This document shows, piece after piece, positions 1 through 11,327 of a stretch of DNA of 64,000 nt. The position numbers and the translations under genes are program-made. Within the stretch, counting starts at the first letter, position 1, and each line of letters starts with the position of its first letter. The notes under the pieces are model-generated. The model had not been told where the DNA came from. It searched no databases and saw only the letters and a program-made list of their open reading frames with translations. This stretch comes from Sciurus carolinensis (Eukaryota; Chordata; Mammalia; Rodentia; Sciuridae): positions 77,331,440 to 77,395,439 of the forward strand of contig NC_062232.1 of assembly GCF_902686445.1 (NCBI RefSeq), written 5' to 3'.

Positions 1-591
1 ATCAAGTACTTTTCATGCATCAGGCTACTGAGGACTGGGAAGTTTGAATAGTATATTATAGTTTTGTTGTAGATTCTTTTATCTCTTTTTTAAAATTTTG
101 TATTTTTTGCATATTTTTTCTTTTTCTTTTCTTTTTTTACTCACTCTATTTTCCTCTTATTTTTCTATTCCCTCAGAGTCTCTTTCTCTCTTTTCGCCTG
201 TGAACAACCAACATCTTTTGATTCCCCTTTCACTCTTCCTATGATCTAGTACCTCTGTGTTCTCACCTCTTACCTCATTAACATGACATCCTACACATCT
301 CTCCCATTCTTCCTTTGTCCACCATTAGAAATTATAGACTTGATTGCAAACTTATTGCTTATGTTATAGATAATAATCCAACACTTCACCTCTGTTTATT
401 ATGACAAAACTGTTAACATCTTAATAGGGGTTATTTGATTTAAGGCTGCATATTGTTTGCTTTGGGTGCTGTTAATATTGATCTCCTTAAAGGTAAGGTA
501 TTGGAAAGTTGCAGAGACACTACAAATCTCTAGGGTGGAAACTGTAATACTTTGGATCCATACTACTAGAGGGGAAGACACATTAATGACA

Positions 592-1650
592 TGAAAAAAC
601 AAGCAAAGAAAGCATGCCAGACTAACCAAGATGCTATTGCTATATTAATAGACTCTAACTGACAGCACAGTAGAAGAAATGTCATTAAAGGAGTTCAGAA
701 TGTACATAATTAAATTGATCTGTGAAGTAAAGGATGATATAAGAGAACACATGCAGAAAACAAAAGGTCACTTCAATAAAGAATTAAAAGAGCAAATGCA
801 AGAAACAAAAGATTACTTCAGAGAAATGACAGACATTCTGAATAAAAAACAAACAAACAGAAATCCTTGAAATGAAGGAAACAGTAAACCAAACTAAAAA
901 CTCAAGAGAAAGCATCACCAACAGACTAGATCACTTGGAAGACAGAACCTCAGACAATGAAGACCAAATATTTAATCTTGAAAATAAAGTTTACCACACA
1001 GAAAAGATGGTAAGGAATCATGAACCAAGAATTATGGGATAACATGAAAAAAAACAAATTTAAAAATTATTGGAATAGAGGAAGGCTCAGAGATGCAAAC
1101 CAATGGAATGAACAGTCTATTAAATGAAATAATATCAGAAAATTTCTCAAACTTGAAGAATGAAATGAAATGGAAAATCAAATACAAGAGGATTACAGGA
1201 TACCAAATGTACAAAATAACAACAGATCAAAACTAAGGCATATTATAAAGAAAATGCCCAGCATACAAAATAAAGATAGAATTTTAAAGGCTACAACAGA
1301 AAAGTATCATATTACATATAGGGATAAGCCAATTTGGATATCAGCAGATTTTTCAACCCTGAACCTAAAAGTCAGGAGGTCCTGGAACAATATATACCAA
1401 GCTCTGATATAAAATGGATGCCCTCCAAGAATCTTATATCCAGCAAAACCAAGCTTCAGATTTGATGATGAAATAAAAATCTTCCACGATAAACAAAAGT
1501 TAAAAGAATTCATAAATAGAAAGCCTACATTACAGAACATTCTCAGCAAAATATTCCATGAGAAAGAAACGAAAAATAACAATGAAAGTCACTGAAGGGA
1601 GGAATTACACTAAAGGAAAAGTTAATCAAAAAGAAATCAAGTCAAGTAAA
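592..1650 (+). pseudogene. L1-A ORF1 (RNA-binding chaperone) remnant
   Basis: L1 ORF1 encodes the trimeric nucleic-acid chaperone that coats L1 RNA. Here the frame is broken. A coiled-coil-like N-terminal part rich in E/K/Q with repeated 'KE..MQETK' character is readable at 679-870. A further coiled-coil stretch with asparagine/leucine heptads lies at about 880-1010. The C-terminal part is readable at 1170-1412 and about 1413-1595, with the ORF1-like pattern 'RISADFS' and 'RILYPAKPSFRFDDE'. Stops and frameshifts lie at about 870, 1035-1165 and 1412. The start is placed at the ATG near 592 by comparison with the other copies in the window and is approximate. Confidence 0.75.
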
Positions 1651-1668
1651 AACCAAAAATAAGCCAAA

Positions 1669-4600
1669 ATGACCATGAATACAAATCATATCTCAATAGC
1701 AACCGTGAATGTTAATGGCCTAAACTTATTAATCAAAAGACATAGACGGCAGATTGGATTAAAAAGAAAGACCCAACAATGTGATGTCTTCCAGAGCCTC
1801 ATCTCATAGGAAAAGACATTCATAGACTGAAGGTGAAAAGTGAGAAAAAACATAACAAGCACATGAACTGTGTAAAAAAGTAGTGGTTTCCATTCTCATA
1901 TCAGTTAAAGTGGTCTTCAGGTCAAAATTAATCAAGGAACAAAGAAGGATGTTTCCTACTGCTTAAGGAAATCATACATCAACAAGACATAACAATAGTA
2001 AATATCTGTTCCCCAAATAATGGAGCATCTATGTATATCAAACAAATACTTCTCAATTTCAGGACTTAAATAGACCACAACACAATAATATTGGGTGACT
2101 TCAGCATACCTCTCTGACCACTGGATAGATCTTCCAAACAAACAATTAACAAAGTATCCATACAACTCAATAAAATGCAATCAATAATTTATACTTAACA
2201 GACATATATAGGATATTCCATCAGTCAACGAGTGAATATACTTTCTTCTCAGCACATGGATCCTTCTCTAAAATAGACCATATGTTATGCCACAAAGCAA
2301 CCCTTAGAAAATATAAAAAAAAAATAGATACTACCCTGCATTCTATCAGACAATAATGGAATGAAATTAGAAATCAATGATAAAATAAAAAATAGAAACT
2401 ACACCAGACCTGGAGACTAAATAATGCACTATTGAATGTTGCATGGATAGCAGAAGACATCAGGGAGGGAATAAAAAAAATGGTTAGAAGTAAATGAGAA
2501 CACCAAAACCTCTGGGAGACTATGAAAACACTACTAAGAGGAAAGTTCATTGCATGGAGCTCATTTATTAAAATAATAAAAAGTCAACAAATAAATGACC
2601 TAACACTACATCTCAAAGCCCTAGAAAAAGAACAACATATCAATACAAAAAGTAGAAGACAGGAAATAATTAAAATCAGAACTGAAATCAATGAAATTGA
2701 AATGAAAGAAACAATTGAAAAAAATTGACAAAACAAAAAGTTGGTATTTTGAAAGAATAAGCAAAATTGATAAACACTTAGCCACACTAACAAAGAGAAA
2801 GAGAGAGAAAACTCAAATTACTAAAATTCTTGAAGAAAAAGGAAATACCAAAATGGACACTATCAAATTACCAAAGATAATTAGAACCTATTTTGAAAAT
2901 CTATACTCCAATAAAATAGAAAATCTCAAAGACATCAACAAATTTCTAGGGACATACAAGACACCCAAACTGAATCAGGAGGACATACACAATTTATATA
3001 GAACCATCTTAAGCAATGAAATAGAAGAAGCCGCCAAAATTCTACCGACCAAAAAAGTCTGGGACCAGATGCATTCTCAGCTGTGTTCTATCACCTGCAA
3101 AGAAGAACTAATACCAATACTCCTCAAAGTAGTCCAGGAAATAGAAAAGGAGGCAATGCTTCCTAACTCATTCTATAAAGTTATTATCACCCTGATACCA
3201 AAACCAGACAAAGACACATCAAGCAAAGAAAATTTCAGATCAATATCCCTGATGAACATAGATGAAAATATTCTAGCAAAATTCCAGCAAATCGCATACA
3301 AAAATATATTTAAAAGATAGTGCACAATAATCAAGTGGGGTTCATTCCCAGGGATGCATGGTTGGTTCAACATATGGAAATCAATAAATGTAATTCACCA
3401 CATCAATAGACTTAAAATTAATAATCATATGATCATTTCAGTAGATGCAGAAAAAGTATTTGACAAAATACAGCACCCCTTCATGCTCTAAACACTAGAA
3501 AAAATAGGGATAATAGGAACATACCTCAACATTGTAAAGGCTATCTATGCTAAGCCCAAGGCCAACATCAATCTAAATGAAGAAAAACTGAAAGGCATTC
3601 CTTTTAAAAACTTGTACAAGACAGAGATACCCTCATTCACCACTTCAATTCAACATAGTCCTTGAAACTCTAGCTAGAGCAAATAGATGAAAAAAATTAA
3701 AGGGATATAAATAGAAAAATAAGAACTCAAACTACCACTACTTGCTGATGACATGATTCTATATTTAGAGGATCCAAAAAAATAGAACTAGTAAATGAAT
3801 TCAGCAAAGTAATGGGATATAAAATTAACACTCACAAATCTAATGCATTTTTATTCATAAGTGATGAGTCCTCTGAAAGATAAATTAGGAAAACTACCCC
3901 ATTCACAATAGCCCCCCCCAAAAAAACACTTGGGAATCAATCTAACTAAAGAGGTGAAAGACCTCTACAATGAAAACTACAGAACATAAAAAAAAGGAGT
4001 TGAAGAAGAACTTACAAAATGGAAAGATCTCCCATGCTCTTGAATAGGAAGAATTAATATTGTCAAAATGGTGATACTACCAAAAGCATTATACAGATTC
4101 AATGCAATTCCAATAAAAATTCCAAACATCTTTCCTCATAGAAATAGAGAAAGCAATCATGAAATTCATTTGGAAAAATAAGAGACCCAGAATAGCCAAA
4201 GCAATCATTTGTAGGAAGAGTGAAGCAGAAGGTATCATAATACCTGAGCTGAAACTATGCTACAGAGCTATAGTAACAAAAATGGCATGGTATTGGAACC
4301 AAAATAGGCAGGTAGGCCAGTGGCACAGAATAGAAGGCACAGAGACAAATCCACATAAATACAGTTATCTCATAGTAGACAAAGGTACCAAAAATATACA
4401 ATGGAGAAAAGATAACCTATTCAACAAATGGTCCTGGGAAAACTGGAAATCCATATATAGTAAAATGAAATTAAACCCCTATCTCTCACCCTGCGCAAAA
4501 CTCAACTCAAATTGGATCAAGGACTTAAGAATTAGACCAGAGAACTTTCACCAAATAGAAAAAAGTAGGCTCAAATATTCATCATGTCAGCTTAGGACCA

Positions 4601-5590
4601 GACTTCCTTAACAAGACCCCTAAAACAATAAATAAAATCAAGAATCAATAAGTGTAATGGATCCAAACTAAAAAGCTTCTTCTCAGCAAAGGAAACAATC
4701 AGTAACATGAATCAAGAGCCTACAAAATTGGCTCTTGATTTTTAAAATTTTTTAAAAAGATTTAAAAAAATCTTTACCACATGTACCTCAGGTACAGCAC
4801 TAATCTTCAGGATATTAAAGAACTCAAAAACCTCAATAACAAAAAATCAAATAACCCAATGAATAAATGGGCTAAGGAACTGAACAGACACTTCACGGAA
4901 GAAAAAATACAATTCATCAATAAATATATGAAAAAATGTTCATCATCTCCAGTGATTAGAGAAATGCACATCAAAACTATTCTAAAATTTCATCTCACTC
5001 CAGTCAGAATGACAATTACCATGAATACAAACAATAATAAGTGTTGCCAATAACGTGGGTAAAAATGTACACTCATACATTCTTGGTGGAACTGCAAATT
5101 GTTGCAACCATTATGGAAAACAGTATGGACATTCCTCAGAAAACTTGGAATTAGGGCTGGGGATATAGCTCAGTTGGTAGAGTGCTTGCCTCTCAAGCAT
5201 AAGACCCTGGGTTCAATTCCCAATACTGCAAAAAAAAAAAAAAAAAGAAAATTTGGAATCGAACCACCATTTGACCCAGCTACACCATTCTTTGGCCTAT
5301 ACCCAAAGTTTTAAAATCAAGCATACTACTGTGATGCAGCCACATCAATGTTTGTAGCAGCTTAATTCAAAATAACTAAATTGTGGAACCAACCTAGATG
5401 CCCTTTCATTAGATGAATGGATCAAGAAACTGTGTATATATGCACAATGGAATATTACTCAGCCCTAAAGAAGAATAAAATTATGGCATTTGCAGGTAAA
5501 TGGATGGAGTTGGAAAATATCATACTAAGTGATCTAAGCCAATCCCCAAAAACCAAAGGCTGAATGTTTTCTCTGATGACTAGTTGCTGA
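1669..5590 (+). pseudogene. L1-A ORF2 (endonuclease / reverse transcriptase) remnant
   Basis: L1 ORF2 makes the APE-like endonuclease and reverse transcriptase that carry out target-primed reverse transcription. The ATG at 1669 begins the usual N-terminal pattern (T.HI....NVNGLN). The endonuclease region runs to about 2400 with several stops. The longest open pieces are 2522-2728, 2715-3320 (201 codons, fingers of the RT), 4159-4611 (150 codons) and 4781-5053. The RT catalytic block near 3736-3760 reads L-A-D-D where the better-kept copy L1-D reads F-A-D-D. Multiple frameshifts and stops make it a pseudogene. The C-terminal end before the 3'UTR carries the 'SAL.K.KIMAFAGKWMELE' type sequence seen in all copies here. 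Confidence 0.88.
5152..5245 (+). mobile_element. ID SINE (tRNA-derived) inside L1-A
   Basis: A complete ID element of about 75 bp plus A-tail. It has a tRNA-like box A (atagctcagttggtag) and box B (gggttcaattccc) for RNA polymerase III, followed by 17 A. It is flanked by a 14-bp duplication, agaaaacttggaat at 5138-5151 and agaaaatttggaat at 5246-5259, with one mismatch. It therefore inserted by L1-type target-primed reverse transcription into the ORF2 3' end of L1-A, and is younger than it. It is not a tRNA gene: the fold is degenerate and the A-tail marks a retrocopy. Confidence 0.95.
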
Positions 5591-5762
5591 TACATAACAG
5601 GGTTAGGGGGTAAGGGAAGAATGGAGGGACTTTGGATACATGTATGATTGCACAAATGCTGTGACTACATTGTGTACAACCAGAGAAATAAAAAGTTCTA
5701 CTCCATTTGTGTACAATGAATCAAAATGCATTCTGCTGTCATGTAAAACTAAAAAAAAAAAA

Positions 5763-6063
5763 TCAAGAAAAGAAAGAAATCAAATTGAAGAATCAGGTCT
5801 CAATGTTCACTCCCTATGGGACCTACTTAGTTTAATGCACTTGCTTTTATCTCTCTTTTCTAACCCAATTCCAGTTTTTTTTTTTTTGTTTTTTGTTTTT
5901 GTATAACTTTCAGGCAAGTCCATTAAATGAAAAACATAATTATAATAATTTCCAGAATATCTTTATTTTGTGCAAAAATAAATGGTTTATATTTATTACT
6001 AAAATGACTTGTCCCACATCTCTGAATATTTGGTGATCTTCTACTCCATAACCAAAGAAAGCA

Positions 6064-6141
<78 letters not shown>

Positions 6142-7304
6142 TATATGGAATAGGTCCACAGTCTGCCAGGGTACATTTTATTACTCCAGCTTCAGGGAAG
6201 TGTTTCCTGTCTCTATTCCTTGATCTGACACAGTTCATCCTAAAAATGGTGCCTCTAGAATCTGCCCTTTGTGTACTTGTCCCCAGATCTCAGATGTGTG
6301 ACCATCAATCTGAGACGGCCCTGGAAAAACCCCTACCCCAGATTCTGGGCCAATTCTGGAGCCTAAGCAAGGCAGCTCCTCCAAATAGAGGTCTAAAAGT
6401 CACTCACTTTGTTTGTTCCACAATGGCATTTGTGAGTCCCTGTGTAGACCTAGCTAAAGTTCAGTCTAGGGGCTCACTACACCATGGCCAAGGAATTGAA
6501 GAGAAGTCTACAGACAATGGGTAGAGTGACATTACATGCTGGGCTTATACTGGAATGTATGTTCATAATAAATCCTGTAACAAGTCTATAAGCACACCTT
6601 TAAAATTGTCTTCATAATAAAAGGAGCAGCTTCTCTCTCCAAAGTTCTCTGTCTTTACCATACTTCCACAAACATCCAAGGACTCTGAGCTCAATCACAA
6701 TGCCCAACTTGCCACCACCACCAAGATCCACTGTTCAGAATGGTGGCAGATTCTAAGTGCACATTAATGTGGTTCAATTACTAAGAGTGTTCTTTCAAAA
6801 TAACTCAGGAAGAGTTAAGTGGTACAAAAAAGACAGTCTCCTTCATAATCAATGATAACTTATAGCTTTTATTTGTGTCTAAAAGTATACTATTTTCTGC
6901 TATAGTCTAGTTCTGACAAAATTGAGTATTTTTTCAGTCTATGCCACTTTAATACCTATTTATTGAGGACCTTCCATTATGCTAAGTATCTTATTCCAGA
7001 TAATGTTTTGTTTTATGTTTAAAATTTGTTTCTTATTGTTTTTATTTCTCAACTGGTAATTCTGTGCTTTCATCTATTATGATTATGTTTTCCTTTATCT
7101 CACTGAGTATAGTTATAATAGTACTTTAAAATCCTTGTCAGAAGATTACAGTCTCTGGGCCATCTCTAGATTGTATTTTGTTGCCATTTGTCTAGTTCTT
7201 AATATATTGAGTAATTATGTATTATGTTCTAATGTTGTGATCATAATGTTTGGAGCCAATTATAATCTAAGAAGGGTAAAAAAAAAATAAAAAATAAATA
7301 AAAC
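5763..7304. other. Unassigned AT-rich sequence with microsatellite
   Basis: Apart from the A/TA repeat at 6071-6138 I recognise no gene. 6240-6720 is less AT-rich and carries two AATAAA-like sites (about 6568 and 6614), which could mark an old LTR or a 3'UTR-like remnant, but no paired repeat or duplication is visible. Open frames that cross the TA repeat are artefacts of the repeat. Confidence 0.5.
6071..6138. repeat. (A)26(TA)n compound microsatellite
   Basis: 26 consecutive A followed directly by about 21 TA units. The A-run feeding a TA array is a common fate of an old retrotransposon poly-A tail, but no recognisable element body lies on its 5' side. Confidence 0.97.
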
Positions 7305-7635
7305 AACGTACAAGTGTAGCTTTTCCCCCACATCCTTGTCACCATTTGTTTTTTGCCATACTGATTACCATTAACTGGAGTGTGATGAAATTTCAGTGTA
7401 CTTTCGATTTGCATTTCCTTGATTGCTAAGGATGTTGAACATTTTTTCATATATTTCTTGGCCATTTGTATTTTTTCTTTTGTGAAATTCCTGTTTAGTT
7501 CTTTTCCCATTAATTGATTGGGTTGTGTTTTGGTGTTAAGTTTTTTGAGTTGTTTAAATATTCTGAATATTAATCCCCTGTTGAAGGAGCAGCTGGCAAA
7601 GGTTTTCTCCCATTCTGTAGGCTCCCTTCACACTA
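7305..7635 (-). mobile_element. L1 ORF2 C-terminal fragment
   Basis: The antisense strand matches the ORF2 region also found in L1-B and L1-C (for example gatgttgaacattttttcat at about 7431, also at 20062 and 23313). Both L1 ends are missing and there is no poly-A on the expected 3' side (left), only an A-rich stretch of opposite polarity at 7278-7302. No duplication identified. Confidence 0.85.
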
Positions 7636-8480
7636 GCAAGAGCAGCAGTATTCTGCTCAGCCAGAACTTTACATGCCCTTCTTTTCTGGCAAAATTGCAA
7701 ATTTTCCAAATATGTCTTTTGTTCCTCTATGCTCCTGATTGTCTCTATAAATTTTGCTAAAACCATTTAGTAATACACATGTTTCCTGAAAGCTGTGCTG
7801 CCTTGAAATTTCCTCCACAAGATTAACTAGTCCATCACCTTTAAATTGAACTTCACACAGTATATCACAGCATTGACAAAATACATCTAAATTCTTTCCC
7901 ATGTTGTAATGAGAGTGGCCTCAAGTCCAGTTCCTAATAGAGTTATCATTTCCATCTGAAATTTCATCAGCATCATCTTTACTATCCACATTCCTATCAC
8001 CATCCTGGTCTTCTAAGACTTCATCAGAATCTCCTGTTAAGTTCCACTAATAGTATTATTAAAATTATTTTGAACAGGGGTCACACTGAGAGTTAGGATG
8101 ATGATGTCACCCAAAGAACACAGACATTGGAGATCAGGCTCTGAAGGCACAGATCTAATTTTACTTATGATTATACAAGACATATATAGGCACATTATCC
8201 AATCAGGTTAAGATGCTTGTTAAAACATAATAGAATCAACCTATCAGTAACCTATATGTCGTACTAATATAAGTAAACAAATTATCCCTAGGTGGTCTTG
8301 TCCAGCAGCAAGTCTGAGACAAAGGACTGAGGGAAGGGCAAGGCTCCAGTCCACAGAATGAGGTGAGGCAGTATGGGCAAACTCCCATTACAGCTTGCCG
8401 TGATGCCTGTTGAGCAAGGCTTTCCCTCAGCTCATAGCTCAGATGCAGTAACTGCAAAGGCCTGCAGTCCATGGCGAGTC
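7636..8480 (-). other. Unidentified sequence with protein-like frame and LTR-like part
   Basis: On the - strand an acidic, Asp/Glu-rich stretch (about 8050-7910) runs into an open frame at 7669-7902 (77 codons) containing a C-x-C-C cluster (FCQCCDILCE). This could be a fragment of a processed pseudogene, but I do not recognise the parent. 8075-8475 has on the - strand a TATA-like gcctatatatg near 8190 and resembles an LTR or long 3'UTR, without a second copy or clear duplication. Function unknown. Confidence 0.3.
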
Positions 8481-8669
8481 TTTACCATTTCCTCAGTTTC
8501 CCCATCCAGACTGTTGGATTAATTTAAATCATTGTATCAGAAACTGCTGTCAAATAAGCTTGAGGAATGTTCCCTACATATTATGTGCTTTTTCTACCCT
8601 TCACTTTCAAACATTTCCAAACTCCTCCTGCAAACTAATTCCAAAGGATGTTTTATATCATCTTCTGTA

Positions 8670-8880
8670 TAGCAATAACCACTCATAGCTGGAAAGTGAA
8701 AAAGGAAGAGCAGGGAGGGGCTGGCTTCCCAATATCCCCTCTAAAAGCATGTACCCAGTGATGAGAAGACCTCCCACTAGGCCCCAACTCTTAAAGTTTC
8801 CACCACTTACCAATAACACCAAGTCAGTACCAAGCCTGTAACACACAGGCCTTTGGGGGACATCTAGAGTCAGACCATGG
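8670..8880 (-). mobile_element. MaLR-type (ERVL-MaLR) LTR, truncated
   Basis: The antisense strand has the MaLR/MLT1-like pattern: a gtgtccccca-type start region (complement at 8852-8865), then the 'ggtggaaactttaag' and 'gggcctagtgggagg' blocks, as in the other MaLR copies of this window. The 3' part is missing. Family-level recognition only. Confidence 0.65.
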
Positions 8881-8889
8881 CACCTTCCT

Positions 8890-10560
8890 TTCCTACTTTT
8901 TGATTGGTTTTTACCATGAAAGGGTGTTGAAATTTATCAATGCTTTTCCCGCATTTATTTGAGTTGTGTGCTTTATTCTATTAATATGGTATATTATGTT
9001 GCTGATTTTTATATCCTTTAAAAACCTTGCATTACTTTGATAAATCTTCCTTGCTTCTGGTTTATAATTATTTTAATCAATATACTAGGTTACTAGTATA
9101 TTGCTGAAGAGTTTTAAATCTATATTCATAAGGAGATTTGATCAATAGTTTTCTTATGATGTCTGTGTCTGATCTTGGTGGTCTTAGGCTAATAGGAAAT
9201 TATTTTCCTTTCTAATTTTTGGAAGAGTTTATACAGAATTAGTGCTAATTTTTCTTTAAATGTTTGGTATAATTCACCTCTGAAGCCACTGGGTCCTGAA
9301 CTTTTCTTTATCAGTCATTTTCATAACTATTAAATCTCTACTTATTGTATATATGTTAAGATCTTCTGCTATTTCTTGGGATTGAGGGCATAGCTCAGTG
9401 GTTAAGTGCTTGCCTAGCATAAAATATTCTATTATTTCTTGAGTCAATTTTAGTATTTTGTGCCTTTCTGTATATTTGTCCATTTCATCTAGCTTATCTA
9501 CTTTGTTAGGCACATAATTTTTCATAGCACTCTTTGTAGTTCTTTTTATTTACACAAAATAATTTGATGAATTGTTTTTATTTATTTAAGAAAGTCTTGA
9601 TTTATATTTTACTTTTGAAGGATATTTTTCTGCATACATAATTCTTGGTTGATAGTCTTTTTGGTTAAATAGATCATCCTACTGCTTTCTGGTCTTCATG
9701 GTTTATGATGAAAAATCACTTGTCAATCTATTGAGAATCCCTTTATGGTAAATCACTTTTTCTTGTGTATTTCAAGGTTCTTTATCTTACACTTTCAGTA
9801 GTTTGATTATGATGTATCTTAGTGCAAATCTCTTTGAATTTACTTTGCTTGGATTTCTTGGAGCTTTTGTGGTATCTAGATTTATGGTTTTCATTAAATT
9901 TGGGAAATTTTGAGCCATAATATTCAAAAGTTATTTCTACCCATATCTACTTCTCCCCTCCTTTCAGGAGAGGAGTACACTTGATTGCTGCTCAGAGGGC
10001 TCTGAAGTTCTGTTTACTTTTTGTTATTTTTTTTTTTTTTCTGTTTTTCAGACTGAATAATCTCAACTGATCTATATTCAGGATTTATGGTTCCTTCCTT
10101 TCCCTGGTCAAATCTATAGAACTTCTTTGGTGAATTTTTCATGTTAGTTATTGTACATTTTAAATTACAGAATTTCTATTTTATCCTGTTACAGAATTTA
10201 TATGTCTTTGTTGAAATTGTTTGGTGAGAAATCATCTTATACACTCCTTTAGTCTTTTTGATCTATTTAAAAAAATTTAATAAAAGCCTTTATCTAGTTA
10301 TTCATATTGTTGAATTAGTACAGTTTTGTTGATTTCTGTTTTTTCCCATTGTATGAACTACACATGCACATTTTCTTCTTTGTATCATAATTGTTTGGTT
10401 GAAAATGATATTTTAAATACAATGTGATGACTTTGAAAATGTTGTTGTTTAATAAGAGTTGATTTGTTGTTAATAATGATGGTGATAATATTATTGAATT
10501 TTTCATTTTAATTCTTTCAAATCTATATTCTCTGTTGTGGGTGACCACTGAAGTCTCTTT
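8890..10560 (-). mobile_element. Ancient L1 (L1M-type), ORF2 RT through ORF1/5' region
   Basis: Strongly diverged antisense L1. 8900-9560 corresponds to ORF2 (phrases equivalent to 'cctggtcctgaacttttctt'). 9590-10120 matches the old-L1 ORF1/5' region (gattatgatgtatcttagtg, tttgggaaattttgagccat, cagactgaataatctcaa). It is far more degraded than L1-A to L1-D and is interrupted by an ID fragment at 9381-9420. 10120-10560 fades into sequence I can only loosely assign. Confidence 0.7.
9381..9420 (+). mobile_element. 40-bp ID SINE fragment (tRNA 5'-half length)
   Basis: Only the first about 40 bases of an ID element are present, box A included (atagctcagtggttaagtgc), then aaaatatt. Imperfect flanking copies (ctgctatttcttggg at 9366-9380, ctattatttcttgag at 9429-9443) look like a target-site duplication. 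If so, the insertion was this short from the start rather than trimmed later. Confidence 0.75.
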
Positions 10561-11240
10561 TTGGTTACCTTATTTGTCAACTGATGGTTGGACAGTTTCA
10601 ATTAAGTCTCTCATTCTTTGCTGGGGGACTTCTCTGTGTACTAGGTCATGCCACCAACATTCAACCAGGAAGTCAACTTTTCTGCCTTAGCCTTAGATTC
10701 CTTTTATGTAGATCCTGAAGGTCAACCAGATATGAGAGCTTAGGGCTTCTTCTGGTCTTTGCTGATTATGTGTGCAGCATGAATATGTACACAGTCCTGC
10801 ACATGCACCTAGTTTTTATATTTCTAGGTGGGTGCTAGATCTTATCAAAGTCTATGTGGTTATCATTTCTTCATTTTTTCCTTTTTGTTTAGCATATTGT
10901 TTGTCCCAACTTCTTGTAATTGCCTTGAATAGCCATAATGTTTACCAATTGCCTTTAAGTCAAGTCAAATGAAAATGACTTTGCAAATGGGGTATTCCAT
11001 TGAACCATTATGACAAATTGTGACATCTCTCTAGGTGAGGAGCTTCAATCCAACTCTACCTTATGGTTTAAACAAGGTGCTGGTTTTCAACCATGATTTT
11101 GTGCTGTTGTATTTCAAGGATGCCTCAGGTTAAAACATCACAAATCTCACTACTCTTACAGAGATTAAATCATTTTTAAATGCTCCTAATCTTCTAATTC
11201 TTAGGACTTCTTTGTTTGTTTGTTTTGTTATTTTTTCACT
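10561..11240. other. Unassigned sequence
   Basis: No open frame over about 75 codons and no motif that I can assign. Some of it may be the remaining 5' end of the ancient L1 to the left. I see nothing gene-like. Confidence 0.4.
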
Positions 11241-11327
11241 TTTTTTTTCAGTGTTGAGGATGGAACGAAGAGCCACATGCATGCCCAGGAAGTGTTCTAC
11301 CACTGAATTATATCCCCAACACTCACT
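11241..11327 (-). mobile_element. ID SINE, antisense, diverged
   Basis: The reverse complement reads as an ID element (gttggggatataattcagtg near its 5' end, box-B-like sequence near 11260) with its A-tail seen as the T-run at 11239-11249. Several substitutions, for example in box B, suggest it is older than the ID copies at 5152 and 62669. Confidence 0.85.

Larger units (their letters stand above)
1..5762 (+). mobile_element. L1-A: near full-length LINE-1, decayed, truncated by window edge
   Basis: L1 retrotransposon in sense orientation. In order it shows a 5'UTR (about 1-590, pyrimidine-rich stretch at 90-200), ORF1 remnant, short spacer, ORF2 remnant, a G/A-rich 3'UTR and an A-run at 5751-5762. 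The 5'UTR matches the reverse complement of the 5' end of L1-C (motif actgaggactggga near 28 here and near 28100 there), so the true 5' end is near or just left of the window. Many stops and frameshifts in both ORFs show it is inactive. An ID SINE interrupts it at 5152-5245. The left target-site duplication is not visible. Confidence 0.93.

Noticed and set aside
5152..5245. tRNA gene signal (A and B boxes)
   Set aside because: A-tail and target-site duplication show an ID retrocopy; the same holds for 11241-11327, 39013-39115, 54620-54710 and 62669-62757.
6009..6524. 171-codon open frame
   Set aside because: It runs through the A/TA repeat (Lys and Ile-Tyr runs) and has no family pattern.
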